Source of the DNA: Veillonella sp. AM51-8BH
Lineage (GTDB): Bacteria; Bacillota; Negativicutes; Veillonellales; Veillonellaceae
Direction: 5' to 3'
Assembly: GCF_003463825.1 (NCBI RefSeq)
Contig: NZ_QSDY01000085.1
Span: forward strand, 1 to 6,524
Length of the DNA stretch: 6,524 nucleotides
Below are positions 5,641 through 6,524 of this stretch, piece by piece; positions within the stretch are counted from its first letter, which is position 1, and each line of letters opens with the position of its first letter. The notes under the pieces were generated by a model, which saw only the letters and a program-made list of their open reading frames with translations, did no database searches and was not told the DNA's origin. A program made the translations under genes and the position numbers.

Positions 5641-5710
5641 TATACTGATAGTAAAATTTGTAGAAATTACTATTGTATATACAGTTATATCGAGCTATAT
5701 AGGAGGAACC

Positions 5711-6424
5711 ATGAGCAAAACAGCTTATATTGTACGTCATATTAACTTTGAAAATGCCGGTATTTTAGAGTCAGTCCTTATTGATCGAGGGTTTGAACTA
5801 ACATACATCGAGGCTCCCCTTGCCAATTTTGAACACTATGATGCAACAGCGGCTGATTTAGTCATCGTCTGCGGTGCCCCTATTGGCGCGTATGACGAAA
5901 AGCTTTACCCGTTCTTAACAGATGAAATCAAATTCATTACAGATCGTATTAATAGTAAGAAACCATTACTTGGCATCTGTTTAGGCGCTCAACTCATTTC
6001 CCGTATCATGGGTGGTCACGTAGGACCTATGAAGCATGGTAAGAAAGAAATTGGCTTTGGCCCGCTAGAGTTTACGCCTGAAGGCGCCTCCTCCCCACTA
6101 GCATTACTAGGCAATGTACCAGTTCTTCACTGGCATGGTGATGAATTTGAAATTCCTAAAGGTGCGGTACGACTTGCTAAAACAGAGTTATGCCCAAATC
6201 AAGCATTCTCCGTAGGCACACATATTCTAGGTCTTCAATTCCATATGGAGGCTGATCCTGCTTTCATTGAAAGTTGGCTTGTAGGCCATTGTGCAGAACT
6301 TTCTAACGCGGGTATCGATATTCCTAAACTTAGAGAAGATGCAAAACGTCTACGTCAAGAGCTACCTGCTGCAGGAAAAGCCGCATGCATCGCCTGGCTT
6401 GAACAAAATCATTTAGGCTTATAG
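5711..6424 (+). CDS. Stand-alone class-I glutamine amidotransferase (GMP synthase-like domain)
   Basis: A 237-residue cytoplasmic protein made of a single class-I glutamine amidotransferase domain, which releases ammonia from glutamine for a partner enzyme or acts on a related gamma-glutamyl substrate. The catalytic triad is complete: nucleophile C90 in GICLGAQ (88-94), and H178 and E180 in LQFHME (175-180). G55-A-P (55-57) marks the usual loop after strand three. No synthase domain follows; the tail of about 50 residues (188-237) is mostly helical. Such free-standing members are usually annotated only as glutamine amidotransferase, and the acceptor reaction is not known. No biosynthetic partner gene is adjacent in the window, so its role stays open. 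AGGAGG (5701-5706) is 4 bases before the ATG, a little close but strong. I saw no clean -35/-10 pair upstream; TATACT (5641-5646) and TATACA (5678-5683) are possible -10 elements. Confidence 0.88.
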   Translation: MSKTAYIVRHINFENAGILESVLIDRGFELTYIEAPLANFEHYDATAADLVIVCGAPIGAYDEKLYPFLTDEIKFITDRINSKKPLLGICLGAQLISRIMGGHVGPMKHGKKEIGFGPLEFTPEGASSPLALLGNVPVLHWHGDEFEIPKGAVRLAKTELCPNQAFSVGTHILGLQFHMEADPAFIESWLVGHCAELSNAGIDIPKLREDAKRLRQELPAAGKAACIAWLEQNHLGL

Positions 6425-6435
6425 GACAAAAAGTG
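6424..6435 (+). repeat. 12-bp direct repeat, copy 1
   Basis: GGACAAAAAGTG begins on the last base of the amidotransferase stop codon and recurs exactly at 6513-6524. The two copies flank the terminator hairpin, 77 bases apart edge to edge. It could be an IS or small-element end, or a target duplication. Confidence 0.5.
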
Positions 6436-6442
6436 TGTGTAA

Positions 6443-6494
6443 AAACCCTTATAACACTAGTAAATATCTAGTGTTATAAGGGTTTAATCTTTTT
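6443..6494 (+). terminator. Terminator of the amidotransferase gene, perfect 18-bp stem
   Basis: Left arm 6443-6460 (starting AAACCCTTATAACACTAG) pairs without mismatch with 6468-6485 around a 7-base loop (TAAATAT). After the stem comes AATC and then TTTTT (6490-6494). The stem lies 18 bases past the stop codon. It is longer than most intrinsic terminators and is bracketed by a 12-base direct repeat, so it might also be the folded core of a small mobile element. Confidence 0.75.
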
Positions 6495-6512
6495 CTGGAG
6501 AAGTTTGAGGGT

Positions 6513-6524
6513 GGACAAAAAGTG
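6513..6524 (+). repeat. 12-bp direct repeat, copy 2 (at window edge)
   Basis: GGACAAAAAGTG is an exact copy of 6424-6435. It ends at the last base of the window, so the match may extend further and the repeat unit may be longer than 12. Confidence 0.5.

Noticed and set aside
5674..5702. TTGTAT-17-TATATA before the amidotransferase gene as promoter
   Set aside because: The -10 abuts AGGAGG, so the transcript would begin at or after the ribosome site.

Overview
The window looks like a low-GC member of the Negativicutes, most probably Veillonella or a close relative. The reasoning is that clostridial-style features (A/T-rich intergenic DNA, strong AGGAGG-type ribosome sites, compact hairpin-plus-T terminators) occur beside a true outer-membrane protein of the OmpA type, so the cell should be a diderm Firmicute. 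The genus is inferred from overall protein character; no database search was run.

Layout, left to right. Positions 1-63 (minus) hold the first 21 codons of an IS200/IS605-family TnpA transposase, cut by the window edge. Behind it (65-126) lies a leader whose inverted repeat would hide the ribosome site, followed by two hairpins (153-175 and 203-234) that belong to the element end or to a neighbouring terminator. After an A/T-rich promoter region with a Fur/PerR-like palindrome comes a plus-strand flavoprotein disulfide oxidoreductase (448-1965). It converges on a minus-strand exported PepSY-domain protein (2047-2703), and the two share a bidirectional terminator (1994-2024). Upstream of the PepSY gene on the same strand is an AI-2E/PerM-family membrane protein (2838-3959). 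Then, behind a large two-tier terminator (4057-4117), comes an OmpA-family porin/peptidoglycan anchor (4151-5176) with a good sigma-A-type promoter at 5238-5266.

The 5177-5710 stretch is mostly non-coding. It carries a run of ATCTT repeats, a terminator with a GAAA tetraloop on the transcript (5468-5491), and directly upstream of that (minus) a 37-codon remnant of the C-terminus of an aquaporin/glycerol-facilitator gene. The rest of the aquaporin gene is absent. A plus-strand stand-alone class-I glutamine amidotransferase (5711-6424) follows, closed by a perfect 18-bp terminator stem. Two exact copies of a 12-base sequence lie on either side of that stem, the second at the last base of the window.

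The genes do not form one pathway. They are mostly single-gene units: an envelope block (OmpA, AI-2E-type permease, exported PepSY protein) between a redox enzyme and a glutamine amidotransferase. Signs of rearrangement sit at both flanks: the IS200 element on the left, and the aquaporin remnant plus repeat-flanked hairpin on the right. I see no CRISPR array, tRNA, rRNA or clear new multi-gene system.
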